Below, piece by piece: positions 55,602 through 64,000 of a DNA stretch of 64,000 nucleotides. A model generated the notes under the pieces. The model was not told where the DNA came from. It saw only the letters and a list, made by a program, of their open reading frames with translations, and made no database searches. The stretch spans positions 1-64,000 of the forward strand of contig NZ_CAMYLS010000027.1 in NCBI RefSeq assembly GCF_947259345.1. The letters are read 5' to 3'. The first letter of the stretch is position 1, and the number at the start of each line of letters is the position of its first letter. Both the position numbers and the translations under genes were made by a program. Source of the DNA: an uncultured Maricaulis sp. GTDB lineage: Bacteria > Pseudomonadota > Alphaproteobacteria > Caulobacterales > Maricaulaceae.

Positions 55602-57320
55602 ATGAGCATTGGTGTCAGTGCAAACCGTCTGGAATTGCTGCAGATCGCACGTGCGGTCGCGGCAGAGAAATCCATCGATGAATCGATCGTGATCGAGGCC
55701 ATCGAGGAAGCCATCCAGAAGGCTGCGCGCTCCCGCTATGGAGCCGAGAATGACATTCGCGCCAAGATCGACCCGAAAACGGGCGAGCTGTCGCTGACCC
55801 GCAACATGACCGTTGTGGAAGAGGTCGAGAATGAGAGCCAGGAGCTGACCCTCGCCGACGCCAAGAAAATCGACAAGGCCGCGGAGATCGGCACCGTCTT
55901 CTCCGACGAGCTGCCGCCGATCGAATTCGGTCGCGTTGCCTCGCAGACCGCCAAGCAGGTGATCACGCAGAAAGTGCGTGAAGCCGAGCGCCAGCGTCAG
56001 TTCGAAGAGTACAAGGATCGTGTCGGCGAAATCATTTCCGGCATCGTCAAGCGGGTTGAGTACGGCAATGTGATCATTGATCTCGGTCGCGCCGAAGGCA
56101 TCATTCGTCGCGCCGACGGCATTCCGCGCGAAAATCTGCAGAACAATGAACGCGTCCGCGCCTACATCTATGATGTTCGTGAGGAAGTCCGCGGTCCGCA
56201 GATATTCCTGTCGCGGGCCCATCCGGACTTCATGGCCGCCCTGTTCGCGCAGGAAGTGCCCGAAGTCTATGAAGGCATCATCGAAATCCCGTCTGTCGCT
56301 CGCGACGCGGGTTCTCGCGCCAAGATCGCCGTGATCTCCAATGACGGGTCGATCGATCCGGTCGGCGCCTGTGTCGGTATGCGCGGTTCGCGCGTCCAGG
56401 CCGTGGTCTCCGAGCTGGCCGGTGAGAAGATCGATATCATCCCGTGGTCCGACGACCCGGCGACCTTCATCGTCAATGCCCTGCAGCCGGCGGAAGTCGC
56501 CAAGGTCGTGCTCGACGAGGAAGACCAGCGCATCGAAGTCGTGGTGCCGGATGAGCAGCTTTCGCTCGCCATCGGTCGCCGCGGCCAGAATGTGCGCCTT
56601 GCCTCCCAGCTGACCGGCTGGTCGATCGACATCCTGACCGAGGAAGAAGAGTCCGAGCGTCGTCAGAAGGAATTCGCCGAGCGGACCCAGCTCTTCATCG
56701 CGGCCCTTGATGTCGACGAAGTCATTGCCCAACTCCTGGCCACGGAAGGCTTCACTGACGTGGAAGACCTTGCCTATGTCGATCTCGGCGAAATTGCCGC
56801 TATTGAAGGCTTTGACGAGGACACGGCAGAAGAAATCCAGGCCCGCGCTCGTGACTATCTGGACCGCTTGGCTGCCGAGCAGGACGCCAAGCGCAAGGAG
56901 CTGGGTGTCGAGGATGCCGTGCTTGAGGTCGAGGGCGTGGAACTCGCCATGACCGTCAAGTTTGGCGAAAGTGACGTCAAGACGGTCGAGGACCTGGCCG
57001 GCCTGGTCACCGATGACCTGCGTGGCTGGTTCGAGACCAAGAATGGCGAGCGTGTGCGTGAGCCGGGCATTCTCGAGGACTTCAACCTGTCCTCTGAAGA
57101 TGCCGAGATGATGATCATGCGCGCGCGGGTTAATGCCGGCTGGATTTCGGAAGAAGACCTGCCGCAGCGTGACGTCGTCGAAGAGGAGGTGGATGAAGCC
57201 GCCGCAGCCTTCGACGTCGAGAACATGGATCTGGCGGCGCTGGAAGCCGAAGCGGAGGCCCTGGGTCTCGACCTCGACGCCGAGCTGCCGGAAGAGGGCG
57301 AGGAGGCGAAGGCTGACTAA
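55602..57320 (+). CDS. nusA: Transcription termination/antitermination factor NusA
   Basis: 572 residues: N-terminal RNAP-binding domain, S1 (about 138-200, [21 protein letters not shown]), two KH domains ([29 protein letters not shown]), and two C-terminal HhH-like acidic repeats (about 375-425 and 455-515) with a highly acidic tail. NusA is known to regulate its own operon in other bacteria, fitting the leader terminator. Its end overlaps the next gene. Confidence 0.98.
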   Translation: MSIGVSANRLELLQIARAVAAEKSIDESIVIEAIEEAIQKAARSRYGAENDIRAKIDPKTGELSLTRNMTVVEEVENESQELTLADAKKIDKAAEIGTVFSDELPPIEFGRVASQTAKQVITQKVREAERQRQFEEYKDRVGEIISGIVKRVEYGNVIIDLGRAEGIIRRADGIPRENLQNNERVRAYIYDVREEVRGPQIFLSRAHPDFMAALFAQEVPEVYEGIIEIPSVARDAGSRAKIAVISNDGSIDPVGACVGMRGSRVQAVVSELAGEKIDIIPWSDDPATFIVNALQPAEVAKVVLDEEDQRIEVVVPDEQLSLAIGRRGQNVRLASQLTGWSIDILTEEEESERRQKEFAERTQLFIAALDVDEVIAQLLATEGFTDVEDLAYVDLGEIAAIEGFDEDTAEEIQARARDYLDRLAAEQDAKRKELGVEDAVLEVEGVELAMTVKFGESDVKTVEDLAGLVTDDLRGWFETKNGERVREPGILEDFNLSSEDAEMMIMRARVNAGWISEEDLPQRDVVEEEVDEAAAAFDVENMDLAALEAEAEALGLDLDAELPEEGEEAKAD

Positions 57321-57921
57321 CCCTCGGGCCAGCCTGTCCAGGGAACGGCGCTGTGTGGCCAGCGGAGAGGTTCGCGACGAAGCGGCGCTGATCCGGATGG
57401 CCCTCGGCCCGGGCCAACAGCTGGTTCCTGACCTCGCAGCGAAGCTGCCCGGGCGTGGGGCCTGGGTCAGTGCGCAGCGGGACCTGATAGAGAAGGCGGT
57501 CAAGAAATCCGCCTTCAACCGGGCCTTCGGGTGTCCGGTGACAATGCCGGAAGACCTGCCAGGCCTGATCGAGGCCCAGCTGGTCGAGCGCGCGCTGAGC
57601 CTTCTCGGTCTGGCGCGCCGCTCCGGAGACCTGGCCCTGGGCTATGACGCGGTGCGTCTGGCGCTCAAGGCCGGCAAGCCCGCTTGGCGCATCGAAGCGT
57701 CAGACGGGGCCGAGGATGGCCGGTCCAAACTGGACCGACTGGCCTTTGCGGCCTGGGGCGATGTCCCGGTCGCTGGATGTTTCACGGCGGAAGCCATCGG
57801 CATTGCGACAGGTCGCAGCCCGGTGGTCCACGCCAGCATGTCGGTGGGTTCGCAAGCGCGGGCTTTCACGACTGTGATGGGGAAGCTTTCGGGCTTCCGG
57901 CCGCTCGTCCCGCAAGGCTGA
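57313..57921 (+). CDS. YlxR/L7Ae RNA-binding protein
   Basis: About 202 residues: DUF448 (YlxR) domain (RERRCVASGEVRDEAALIRMALGPG ... AKLPGRGAWVSA) joined to an L7Ae-like domain. In alphaproteobacteria this fusion sits between nusA and infB. The conserved region starts so early that no ATG/GTG/TTG is available; the best candidate is CTG at 57313, overlapping nusA by 8 nt and preceded by GAGGAGG 6-7 nt upstream. Binds RNA, may act on ribosome biogenesis. Confidence 0.85.
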   Translation: MTNPRASLSRERRCVASGEVRDEAALIRMALGPGQQLVPDLAAKLPGRGAWVSAQRDLIEKAVKKSAFNRAFGCPVTMPEDLPGLIEAQLVERALSLLGLARRSGDLALGYDAVRLALKAGKPAWRIEASDGAEDGRSKLDRLAFAAWGDVPVAGCFTAEAIGIATGRSPVVHASMSVGSQARAFTTVMGKLSGFRPLVPQG

Positions 57922-57946
57922 CGTGCGGAGATTGCCGCGATAGCGG

Positions 57947-57974
57947 TTGATATCGGCCTTGAGCTGGCTAGTTT
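57947..57974 (+). promoter_or_regulatory. Candidate internal promoter for infB
   Basis: TTGATAT, 13 bp, GCTAGTTT in the 152-bp gap before infB, a fair match to the Caulobacter housekeeping pattern. It suggests infB can be transcribed apart from rimP-nusA. Confidence 0.35.
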
Positions 57975-58073
57975 AGCGAGCCATCAGGCCGGGCAGTGGT
58001 TTGAACAGTGCGGGTTTCCGGCATTCGGCTACCGGAAGACCCCGCGGAACGAAAGCCGATTTGGAAGGCTCGT

Positions 58074-60659
58074 ATGAGCGACGCAGACGACAACAACTCC
58101 TCCGGCCGCCGGCCGCTCTCTCTGAAACGCTCCGGCGGTGGCACCGTGCAGCAAAGCTTTGCACGGGGACGCTCCAAGGCAGTCGTGGTGGAGAAGAAGC
58201 GCAAGCGCGTGGCTACGCCCGCCAAGGATGGCGGTGCGGGTGGCAAGCAGTCTGGCAATGCCAAGGGTGGTGAATCTGCCCTTGCGGCCAAGGCGCGCCA
58301 GCTCGGTCTGTCCGAAGAGGAACTCGTCGCGCGCCAGCGGGCCATCGCCCGGGCTCGCGCTGAAGCTGCCGACCGGGAAGCTCAGAAAAAGCAGGCTGAC
58401 GCCGAGATGCAGCAGCGTGCTGCCGATGAGCGTCGTCAGCTGGAGGAGCAGCGTGAACGCGCCGCCCGCGAAGTCGAGGAAGCCGAAGAGGCGGCCCGCC
58501 GCGCTGCCGAGGAAGAAGCGCGTCTGAAAGCGGAAGCCGAAGAGGCCAAGGCCGCCAAGGAAAGTGGACGCAAGCGCGATGACGAACCGCGTCGCCGCCC
58601 GGCGGCCAAGGATGACAAGCGCGCACCGGAGGCGTCGCCAATGGCGGATCCCGCCAGCGCGCTGGAAGCGCTTGGTGGCCGTGTGAAGCGCAAGGGCGGA
58701 GGCGCTGGTCCCGGACCAGCTGCCAAGCAGCAGCCGGCGCGGGCCAAGACCGACAATCGCCGTCGCGGCAAGCTGACCATCCAGAATATTTTGGAAGGCG
58801 ATGAGGAGCGGCAGCGCTCACTGGCCTCGGTTCGCCGTGCCCGCGAACGTGAAAAACAGCGTCGTCAGGACACGTCCGGCGGTCGCGAGAAGATCGAACG
58901 TGAAGTCATCGTGCCGGAAGCCATTACCGTGGCCGACCTGGCCAACCGGATGGCCGAGCGCTCGGTCGATGTGATCAAGTATCTCATGAAGCAGGGCCAG
59001 ATGGTCCGCGTAAATGATGTCCTGGATGCCGACACTGCCGAACTGGTGGTCGAGGATTTCGGTCATATCGTCAAACGCGTCTCGGAAGCGGACGTCGAAG
59101 AAGGCTTCATCGCCGATGATGATGCGGACGAGGCAAAAGTGCCGCGCGCACCGGTCATCGCCGTCATGGGCCATGTTGATCACGGCAAGACGTCTCTGCT
59201 GGACGCACTGCGCTCGACCGATACCGCATCGGGCGAAGCCGGCGGCATCACGCAGCACATCGGCGCCTATCAGGTGCAGCTGAAGGGTGGCGAGAAGATC
59301 ACCTTCCTCGACACGCCAGGCCACGCCGCCTTCTCGGCCATGCGTTCACGCGGAGCCATGGCCACCGATATCGTGATCCTGGTTGTGGCCGCCGATGACT
59401 CGGTCAAGCCACAGACCATCGAGGCAATCAATCATGCCAAGGCGGCCGGAACGCCGATCATCGTCGCGGTCAACAAGTGCGACAAGCATGAAGCCAACCC
59501 GCAAAAGGTCCTGACCGACCTGCTGCAGCACGAAATCGTTGTCGAAGCGATGTCGGGTGATGTGCAGTCGGTCAATGTCTCCGCCAAGACCGGCGACGGG
59601 CTGGACGAGTTGACCGAAGCCATCAACCTGCAGGCCGAATTGCTCGACCTGAAGGCCAATCCGGAGCGCAGCGCCGAAGGCATCGTGATCGAAAGCCAGG
59701 TCGACAAGGGCCGCGGCCCGGTCGCAACCCTGCTGGTCCGTCGTGGTACGCTCAAGCGTGGCGACATCCTTGTCGCCGGCGCCCAGTGGGGCCGCGTGCG
59801 TGCCCTGGTCAATGAACGCGGCCAGCAACTCGACGAAGCGGGGCCCTCGGTCCCGGTCGAAATCCTTGGTCTAGCCGGTGCGCCGGATCCGGGTGAGGTC
59901 TTCGCTGTTCTCGACAGCGAATCCCGCGCTCGCGAGATCGCCGACTACCGTCAGCGCAAGGAGCGTGAAGCCTCCGGTGCATCCTCGTCCACGGGCGCCT
60001 CGCTCGAGCAGATGATGGCGCGCCTGAAGCAGGATGCGACTCAGGAAATGCCGTTGCTGATCAAGGCAGACGTGCAGGGTTCGGCCGAGGCTATCAAGCA
60101 ATCGCTTGAAAGCATCGGCAATGACGAAGTCCGTGCCCGCGTGGTCCATGCGGCTCCGGGCGGCGTCAATGAAAGCGATGTTCTGCTCGCCAAGTCGTCG
60201 GGTGCACCCGTGTTCGCCTTCAATGTGCGCGCCAACAAGCAGGCGCGCGCACTGGCCGAACGCGAGCATGTCGAAATCCGCTATTACTCGGTGATCTATG
60301 ATGTGATCGACGATGTTCGGAATACGATGGAAGGCATGCTGGCGCCGGAGAAGCGCGAGAACTTCATCGGCTACGCCGAGATCCTGGAAGTCTTCAATAT
60401 CACCAAGACCGGCAAGGTGGCCGGTTGCCGCATTACCGAAGGCACCGTCAAGCGCGGCTGTGGCGTTCGCCTTCTGCGCGACGACACAGTGCTGCACGAA
60501 GGCAAGCTCAAGACGCTCAAGCGCTTCAAGGATGAAGTGCCTGAGGTCAAGGCGGGTACCGAGTGCGGCATGGCGTTTGAGCGCTATGAAGACCTGCAGA
60601 AGGGCGACCAGATCGAGTGCTTCGAGGTGATCGAGGTGGCGCGCAAGCTGGAAGCCTGA
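58074..60659 (+). CDS. infB: Translation initiation factor IF-2
   Basis: GTPase delivering fMet-tRNA to the 30S. 861 residues. The long low-complexity N-terminus (IF2_assoc region [21 protein letters not shown], then an Ala/Glu/Arg-rich coiled coil of about 120 residues) is typical of alphaproteobacteria. The G domain has G1 [10 protein letters not shown]3 DTPGHAAF and G4 NKCD, followed by two beta-barrel domains. Start is the ATG at 58074 with GGAAGG upstream. Confidence 0.98.
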   Translation: MSDADDNNSSGRRPLSLKRSGGGTVQQSFARGRSKAVVVEKKRKRVATPAKDGGAGGKQSGNAKGGESALAAKARQLGLSEEELVARQRAIARARAEAADREAQKKQADAEMQQRAADERRQLEEQRERAAREVEEAEEAARRAAEEEARLKAEAEEAKAAKESGRKRDDEPRRRPAAKDDKRAPEASPMADPASALEALGGRVKRKGGGAGPGPAAKQQPARAKTDNRRRGKLTIQNILEGDEERQRSLASVRRAREREKQRRQDTSGGREKIEREVIVPEAITVADLANRMAERSVDVIKYLMKQGQMVRVNDVLDADTAELVVEDFGHIVKRVSEADVEEGFIADDDADEAKVPRAPVIAVMGHVDHGKTSLLDALRSTDTASGEAGGITQHIGAYQVQLKGGEKITFLDTPGHAAFSAMRSRGAMATDIVILVVAADDSVKPQTIEAINHAKAAGTPIIVAVNKCDKHEANPQKVLTDLLQHEIVVEAMSGDVQSVNVSAKTGDGLDELTEAINLQAELLDLKANPERSAEGIVIESQVDKGRGPVATLLVRRGTLKRGDILVAGAQWGRVRALVNERGQQLDEAGPSVPVEILGLAGAPDPGEVFAVLDSESRAREIADYRQRKEREASGASSSTGASLEQMMARLKQDATQEMPLLIKADVQGSAEAIKQSLESIGNDEVRARVVHAAPGGVNESDVLLAKSSGAPVFAFNVRANKQARALAEREHVEIRYYSVIYDVIDDVRNTMEGMLAPEKRENFIGYAEILEVFNITKTGKVAGCRITEGTVKRGCGVRLLRDDTVLHEGKLKTLKRFKDEVPEVKAGTECGMAFERYEDLQKGDQIECFEVIEVARKLEA

Positions 60660-60683
60660 TCCGACGGATCAGTCGAGAACAAG

Positions 60684-60713
60684 AAAGGGCGGCCCGAACG
60701 GGCCGCCCTTTTT
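60684..60713 (+). terminator. Intrinsic terminator of the infB operon
   Basis: AAAGGGCGGCCC-gaac-GGGCCGCCCTTT with a T-run to 60713, 24 bp past the infB stop. The A-run on the other arm makes it usable in both directions, ending the minus-strand NTF2-fold gene too. Confidence 0.9.
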
Positions 60714-60745
60714 CGTGCGGACAGGCGGGAGGGCGTGCGCCGCAA

Positions 60746-61270
60746 TCAGTGATCAGTCGGGGCTGCGATCAGGCCCTGCTCGGGCGTCGCGTAATTGGCG
60801 AAGTCTTCATGGCGGACGATGAGGCCATCTTGCACGGTGATCACGCTGACCTGCTCGGAGCGCCAGCGGAAGTGTTGGCCTTCGGTCTGGGTCGGGTAGA
60901 GCGCGTTGACGTGACCGATAAAGACCACACGGCTGTTTGATGTGTAGACTTGGTCCCATTCGAAGCCGAGTTCGATCGGCTGATACGTGTCGACGAATTC
61001 GCGCAGCAACCCGATCATCGCTTCGCGCCCGTCATCGGACAGACCTTCAAATCCATATTCTTCGGACTCCGCCGTTGGATCACGAAAGGCAACATCCTCG
61101 GCTAGCATGGCAGCCATCGCGTCCAGCTCGAGGTCGGAATAATGCGCCATATAAGTGCGCGCGACCGCTTCCGCGCTAGCATTGGCCTCGCCTTGGGCAA
61201 GGGCGGTTGTCGGGACCAGAAGCAGCGCGGCGGCGCAGGTCAGCCCGGCGAGTACAGAATGTGATTTCAT
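60746..61270 (-). CDS. Secreted NTF2-fold (SnoaL-like) protein 1
   Basis: 174 residues with a signal peptide (VLAGLTCAAALLLVPTTALAQ), then an NTF2-like alpha+beta domain (AVARTYMAHYSDLELDAMAAMLAEDVAF and the terminal strand pair ITVQDGLIVRHEDFANYA). Resembles the downstream paralog in the last two strands. Such proteins bind or convert small ligands; no function can be assigned. Start is the ATG at 61270. Inserted between infB and rbfA. Confidence 0.75.
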   Translation of the reverse strand: MKSHSVLAGLTCAAALLLVPTTALAQGEANASAEAVARTYMAHYSDLELDAMAAMLAEDVAFRDPTAESEEYGFEGLSDDGREAMIGLLREFVDTYQPIELGFEWDQVYTSNSRVVFIGHVNALYPTQTEGQHFRWRSEQVSVITVQDGLIVRHEDFANYATPEQGLIAAPTDH

Positions 61271-61295
61271 GAGGCTCAAGCTCCAATGCACAAGG

Positions 61296-61414
61296 GGGTC
61301 AGGCCGGTGACCCGGGGATTTTGGCTCGGGCAGTAGGTCCCCGAGCCACCGGCCCGGTCCAGGCAGGGGGCACACACCCTGCTCGGACCATCTCGAACAG
61401 CAGCCAGGGCTGCT
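61296..61414. repeat. Structured intergenic DNA between the NTF2-fold paralogs
   Basis: Several hairpins fill the 153-bp gap. GGCCGGTG/CACCGGCC (61302-61309, 61347-61354) enclose GCTCGGG/CCCGAGC (61324-61330, 61340-61346). GCAGGG/CCCTGC lies at 61363-61382. AGCAGCC/GGCTGCT lies at 61399-61414. The first arm can alternatively sit inside a GGGTC/GACCC hairpin (61296-61313), a mutually exclusive fold. No T-run fits a terminator. On the minus-strand mRNA this is the leader of protein 1. Confidence 0.5.
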
Positions 61415-61423
61415 CGTAACTGA

Positions 61424-61909
61424 TCAGTGAGGGACCGCAATGCGGCTGGCGCCATTGAAGTCGGTATAGTCGCGATGCTCGGCCACACGACCGTCCTCGA
61501 CCGTAATGATGGTTGTGATGGGATAGCGGAAGGCCTGTGCGTTTTCGCCTTCGCCGTAGATCACGTCGATATGGCCATTGAAGATGACGCGCCCGGATGC
61601 CTCATAGCTGCGGTCAACCGTGTAGCGCCCGTGATTGATCCCCCAGGCGCTAACGCCGGCGGTTATGGCCTCGGGGCCGCGCCACTCAATCCGGTCTGTG
61701 ACCATGTCGATATTAAAAGATGTCGGATCAATGAAGACCGTGTCTTCAGTCATGAGCGCGGTCATGACCGCAAAGTCCTGGCTGGAATAAGCGTCGAGCC
61801 AGGCCTCGGCGACGGCGCGCGGCGTCTCTTCATGATGATCAGCGGCAGCAGCGGCAAAGCCGGTCAGGCTGCCGGCCAGAGCCAGCGAAAGCGTTGTCAG
61901 TCGAACCAT
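61424..61909 (-). CDS. Secreted NTF2-fold (SnoaL-like) protein 2
   Basis: 161 residues with a signal peptide (TTLSLALAGSLTGFAAAAA) and an NTF2-like domain (AVAEAWLDAYSSQDFAVMTALMTEDTVFIDP, terminal ITVEDGRVAEHRDYTDF). Clear resemblance in layout and sequence to protein 1, so tandem duplication is inferred. Start is the ATG at 61909; the frame is open far upstream without family sequence. Divergent from rbfA. Confidence 0.75.
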   Translation of the reverse strand: MVRLTTLSLALAGSLTGFAAAAADHHEETPRAVAEAWLDAYSSQDFAVMTALMTEDTVFIDPTSFNIDMVTDRIEWRGPEAITAGVSAWGINHGRYTVDRSYEASGRVIFNGHIDVIYGEGENAQAFRYPITTIITVEDGRVAEHRDYTDFNGASRIAVPH

Positions 61910-62126
61910 GATTGTCGTGTGTCCTGAAAATATCCCGGCCGCCCTCGTCAGGCGGCGTGTGGCGTCGAATAGCGCTGGGACGGCCGCCGCGGTAAAGGGC
62001 CGGTCATGCTCAAAGTGACGAGCGCGGGAGGTCGAGGGACGAATGGGGGCTTCCGGGCGGGTCTTGCATCGCCCGGCCAAGGAGCGTACACCCGCGCGCC
62101 TCGCTTCCGCCGGGATGGAGAATTGG

Positions 62127-62552
62127 ATGGCCCGCCGCAAGACCCAGACGCCGAAAGGCCCGAGCCAGCGCCAATTGCGCGCCGGTGAACTCGTCCGTCA
62201 TGCCCTTGTCGGCATCCTGACGCGCGAAGAGCTGCGCGATCCGGACCTGGAAGGCCAGTTGATTTCCGTCACTGAAGTGCGCCCAAGCCCGGATTTGCGG
62301 GTGGCCAAGGTTTATGTGGCACCGCTCGGCCGTGGCGATTCCGCCAAGCTGGCCTCAGGCCTGAACCGGTGCGCCGGCTTTCTCCGTGGACGCCTGGGCC
62401 GTGAGATCGAGATGAAGTTCACGCCGGAGCTGCATTTCCACCCGGACAATTCCTTCGATACGGCCAGCCATGTCGACGATCTGCTGAACCGCCCGCAAGT
62501 TCGTCGTGACCTTGATGCGGACGAGGATCACGACGGCGAGGCCGAAGACTAG
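62127..62552 (+). CDS. rbfA: Ribosome-binding factor A
   Basis: Cold-shock-related 30S assembly factor. 141 residues: SQRQLRAGELVRHALVGILTREEL, then VTEVRPSPDLRVAKVYVAPLG and LHFHPDNSFDTASHVDDLL. Start: the ATG at 62127 with GGAG 6 nt upstream; an ATG four codons earlier competes. Normally follows infB directly; here 1.5 kb of minus-strand genes intervene. Its stop overlaps the convergent hydrolase. Confidence 0.95.
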   Translation: MARRKTQTPKGPSQRQLRAGELVRHALVGILTREELRDPDLEGQLISVTEVRPSPDLRVAKVYVAPLGRGDSAKLASGLNRCAGFLRGRLGREIEMKFTPELHFHPDNSFDTASHVDDLLNRPQVRRDLDADEDHDGEAED

Positions 62553-63931
62553 TTTCCGGTCGTCTCCGCTTCTGCGACCGGCAAAGGCGGCAGGTCCGTG
62601 CGCTCGAGGCGGTAGCTCCGTCCTTCTCCGGTGAGCCCTGCCTGGTTTGCCGTGATGGCGGCCACCCGCCCGGCTGCATCGCGCTCCAACGTCATATCGG
62701 TATTGAAAAGCCGCCAGTTGAAGGTGTCGATCCCGGTTGGCGTGAGGTAGAAACGCCAGTCACGTTCCGTCAGAACCAAGTCCAGCCCGCCCTCGGTCTG
62801 CATGAGCGCAACCGGGCCGAACGGGCTTCCTGAATAGGTGCCGACGGCTTCCAGATGGCCAGAGGTCAGGCGATCGGTGGCGGGCCGGCTGGCGGCTGGC
62901 GCCACGGGGCGACCCAGCACCAGCGCGTGCAGGACATCCCGGATTTCCCAATTGGGATAGGATTCAAGGCTGGTTCCATAGGCGATCGCGATGTCGCGTC
63001 CGGGCAGGACCGAAATTCCGGCACTGTATCCGGGCACCGAACCCTGGATGGTGTAGATTGTTTCGCCGCCCGATTGCTCCACACTCCAGGAGCCGACCAT
63101 CTGGCCATCCGGCTCGAACAAATCGATCCGGCGACTCGCGACCGCATCCGCCAAATGTATCAAGTCCCCCATCGGCGCGACCAGGCCGGACGCCCCAAGG
63201 GCGGGCGTGTCGGTCATCGGCGCGCGCAGATCGAGCGGGAGCGGGCCTGCGGTATAGCCGGTTGGAACGCCCGGGAGCGCGGACCCATCGGCGCGCATGA
63301 TCCGGCTGTTCTGCATATCCAGCGGTATCAGGAATTCAGTCGTCAGCAAGGTTTCGAAGCGTGCGTTGACGGCGCGCTCGATGATCACGGCGAGCAGGCC
63401 GTAGCCCACATTGGAATAAGCATAGCCATGCGGCCCAGCGGCAGGCGCCGGCTGGTCGGCCAGCCAGGTAATGAGCGTGTCACTCGCACCATCGGCGAGC
63501 GCACCCGGCGGCACATCGCGCGGCAGTCCGGCGGTATGGTTCAGAATGTCGCCGATCCGGACCGTCTCATAGCCGACGAGTTCCGGGACGAAGCGCGATA
63601 CGGCCATGTCGGGTGACAGGCGGCCCTCATCGACCAGTCGGCGAGCCATGGCCGCGGTCAGGCTCTTGGTGATGGAACCGGTCGGAAAACGGGCCTGGGC
63701 CGTCATCGGCTCACCGGTGACCCAGTCGGCATACCCAAAGGTCAGGGCGATGGGCAGGTCTGCGCCCGCGCGGATCATGATGACGCCGGAGAAGTCGCGG
63801 GAGTCCACAAGCGGCTGGAACCAGTCGCGCACGCGTTCGTCCAGCGGACGTGTCTCAGCGGGCGACTGAGCCGCGCTCTCGATCATGAGGCCAAGCGTCA
63901 GGCCGAGCACAGCAAGCGCGGTTCTAAACAT
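62549..63931 (-). CDS. Secreted serine hydrolase, beta-lactamase class C family
   Basis: 460 residues with signal peptide (FRTALAVLGLTLGLMIESAA). Catalytic motifs of the penicillin-binding/class C fold: S86-x-x-K89 in TGSITKSL and Y172-S-N174 in YAYSNVGYG; the third box is less clear (GSVPGYSAG region). A C-terminal domain of about 110 residues follows. Such proteins include esterases and D-aminopeptidases more often than true beta-lactamases. GGGAG precedes the ATG. Confidence 0.85.
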   Translation of the reverse strand: MFRTALAVLGLTLGLMIESAAQSPAETRPLDERVRDWFQPLVDSRDFSGVIMIRAGADLPIALTFGYADWVTGEPMTAQARFPTGSITKSLTAAMARRLVDEGRLSPDMAVSRFVPELVGYETVRIGDILNHTAGLPRDVPPGALADGASDTLITWLADQPAPAAGPHGYAYSNVGYGLLAVIIERAVNARFETLLTTEFLIPLDMQNSRIMRADGSALPGVPTGYTAGPLPLDLRAPMTDTPALGASGLVAPMGDLIHLADAVASRRIDLFEPDGQMVGSWSVEQSGGETIYTIQGSVPGYSAGISVLPGRDIAIAYGTSLESYPNWEIRDVLHALVLGRPVAPAASRPATDRLTSGHLEAVGTYSGSPFGPVALMQTEGGLDLVLTERDWRFYLTPTGIDTFNWRLFNTDMTLERDAAGRVAAITANQAGLTGEGRSYRLERTDLPPLPVAEAETTGN

Positions 63932-64000
63932 GCGAAACTCCCCGGTTCGGTTTCCACACCTAGGTGCTTCGCCCGAAGCCAGCAAGCCTGTAACCCTTGC

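Noticed and set aside
55155-57518. 787-codon minus-strand frame
   Set aside because: Antisense of nusA, rimP and ylxR; long only because of high G+C codon bias.
60746-61375. Longer form of NTF2-fold protein 1 starting at 61375
   Set aside because: The extra 35 residues precede a clear signal peptide and fall in the hairpin-rich gap, so they are probably untranslated.

Overview
This 64 kb window reads as a stretch of chromosome from an alphaproteobacterium, most likely of the Caulobacterales/Maricaulales branch (Maricaulis- or Hyphomonas-like). This is inferred from the high G+C, the gene orders hrcA<>rph-rdgB-hemW, mutS-glnD-murJ-trpS and fur-miaB-phoH-ybeY-corC-lnt-XRE-trmB-rimP-nusA-ylxR-infB-rbfA, and several promoter candidates that fit the Caulobacter housekeeping pattern (TTGACGS, 10-14 bp, GCTANAWC). 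I saw no rRNA, tRNA, CRISPR array, insertion sequence, prophage or plasmid genes. No stretch of 300 bases or more lacks a gene.

Layout. 0.2-6.9 kb: endonuclease III, a LysE exporter, an Ada/Ogt-type alkyl-DNA repair protein, glyoxalase I, a WYL regulator, dapB and membrane proteins of unknown function. 6.9-15.7 kb: chaperone region, with dnaK, an FkbM methyltransferase inserted before dnaJ, then alkB, a membrane-anchored FMN glutamate-synthase-like oxidoreductase, grpE and hrcA. 15.8-20.9 kb: rph, rdgB and hemW, split by an accessory insertion (16.5-19.1 kb) with a secreted esterase, an orphan structured RNA candidate, a YozG-like HTH gene, a DUF2975 membrane protein, a 38-residue membrane peptide and palindromic regulatory DNA. 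20.9-27.0 kb: an envelope cluster (LpoA-like lipoprotein, rsmI, yraN, BON/DolP-like lipoprotein), gshB and comM. 27-33 kb: hybrid histidine kinase, AmpG-like permease, malic enzyme. 33-41 kb: mutS, glnD, murJ, trpS. 41.2-43.3 kb: a three-gene periplasmic copper-handling module. 43-48 kb: universal stress protein, Nfu-type Fe-S carrier, tsaB, rimI, fur and a Tet-type efflux pump. 48.2-62.6 kb: the conserved RNA-modification, ribosome-assembly and translation block from miaB to rbfA, with two tandem NTF2-fold genes inserted between infB and rbfA. The window ends in a secreted serine beta-lactamase-like hydrolase.

How it works together. Most of the window is core housekeeping: proteostasis (DnaK/DnaJ/GrpE under HrcA), DNA repair (Nth, Ogt-like, AlkB, MutS), nucleotide sanitation (RdgB), nitrogen signalling (GlnD), peptidoglycan and lipoprotein maturation (MurJ, Lnt, LpoA-like), and a long translation operon probably controlled by a leader terminator before rimP. 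Tight ATGA/GTGA/TGATG overlaps (rdgB/hemW, rsmI/yraN, BON/gshB, tsaB/rimI, miaB through lnt, fkbM/dnaJ) point to translational coupling. No complete new defence or biosynthetic system is visible. The best leads are the rph-rdgB insertion with its structured RNA and small membrane peptide, the FkbM gene in the dnaK-dnaJ operon, the rimP leader, and the structured DNA between the NTF2-fold paralogs.
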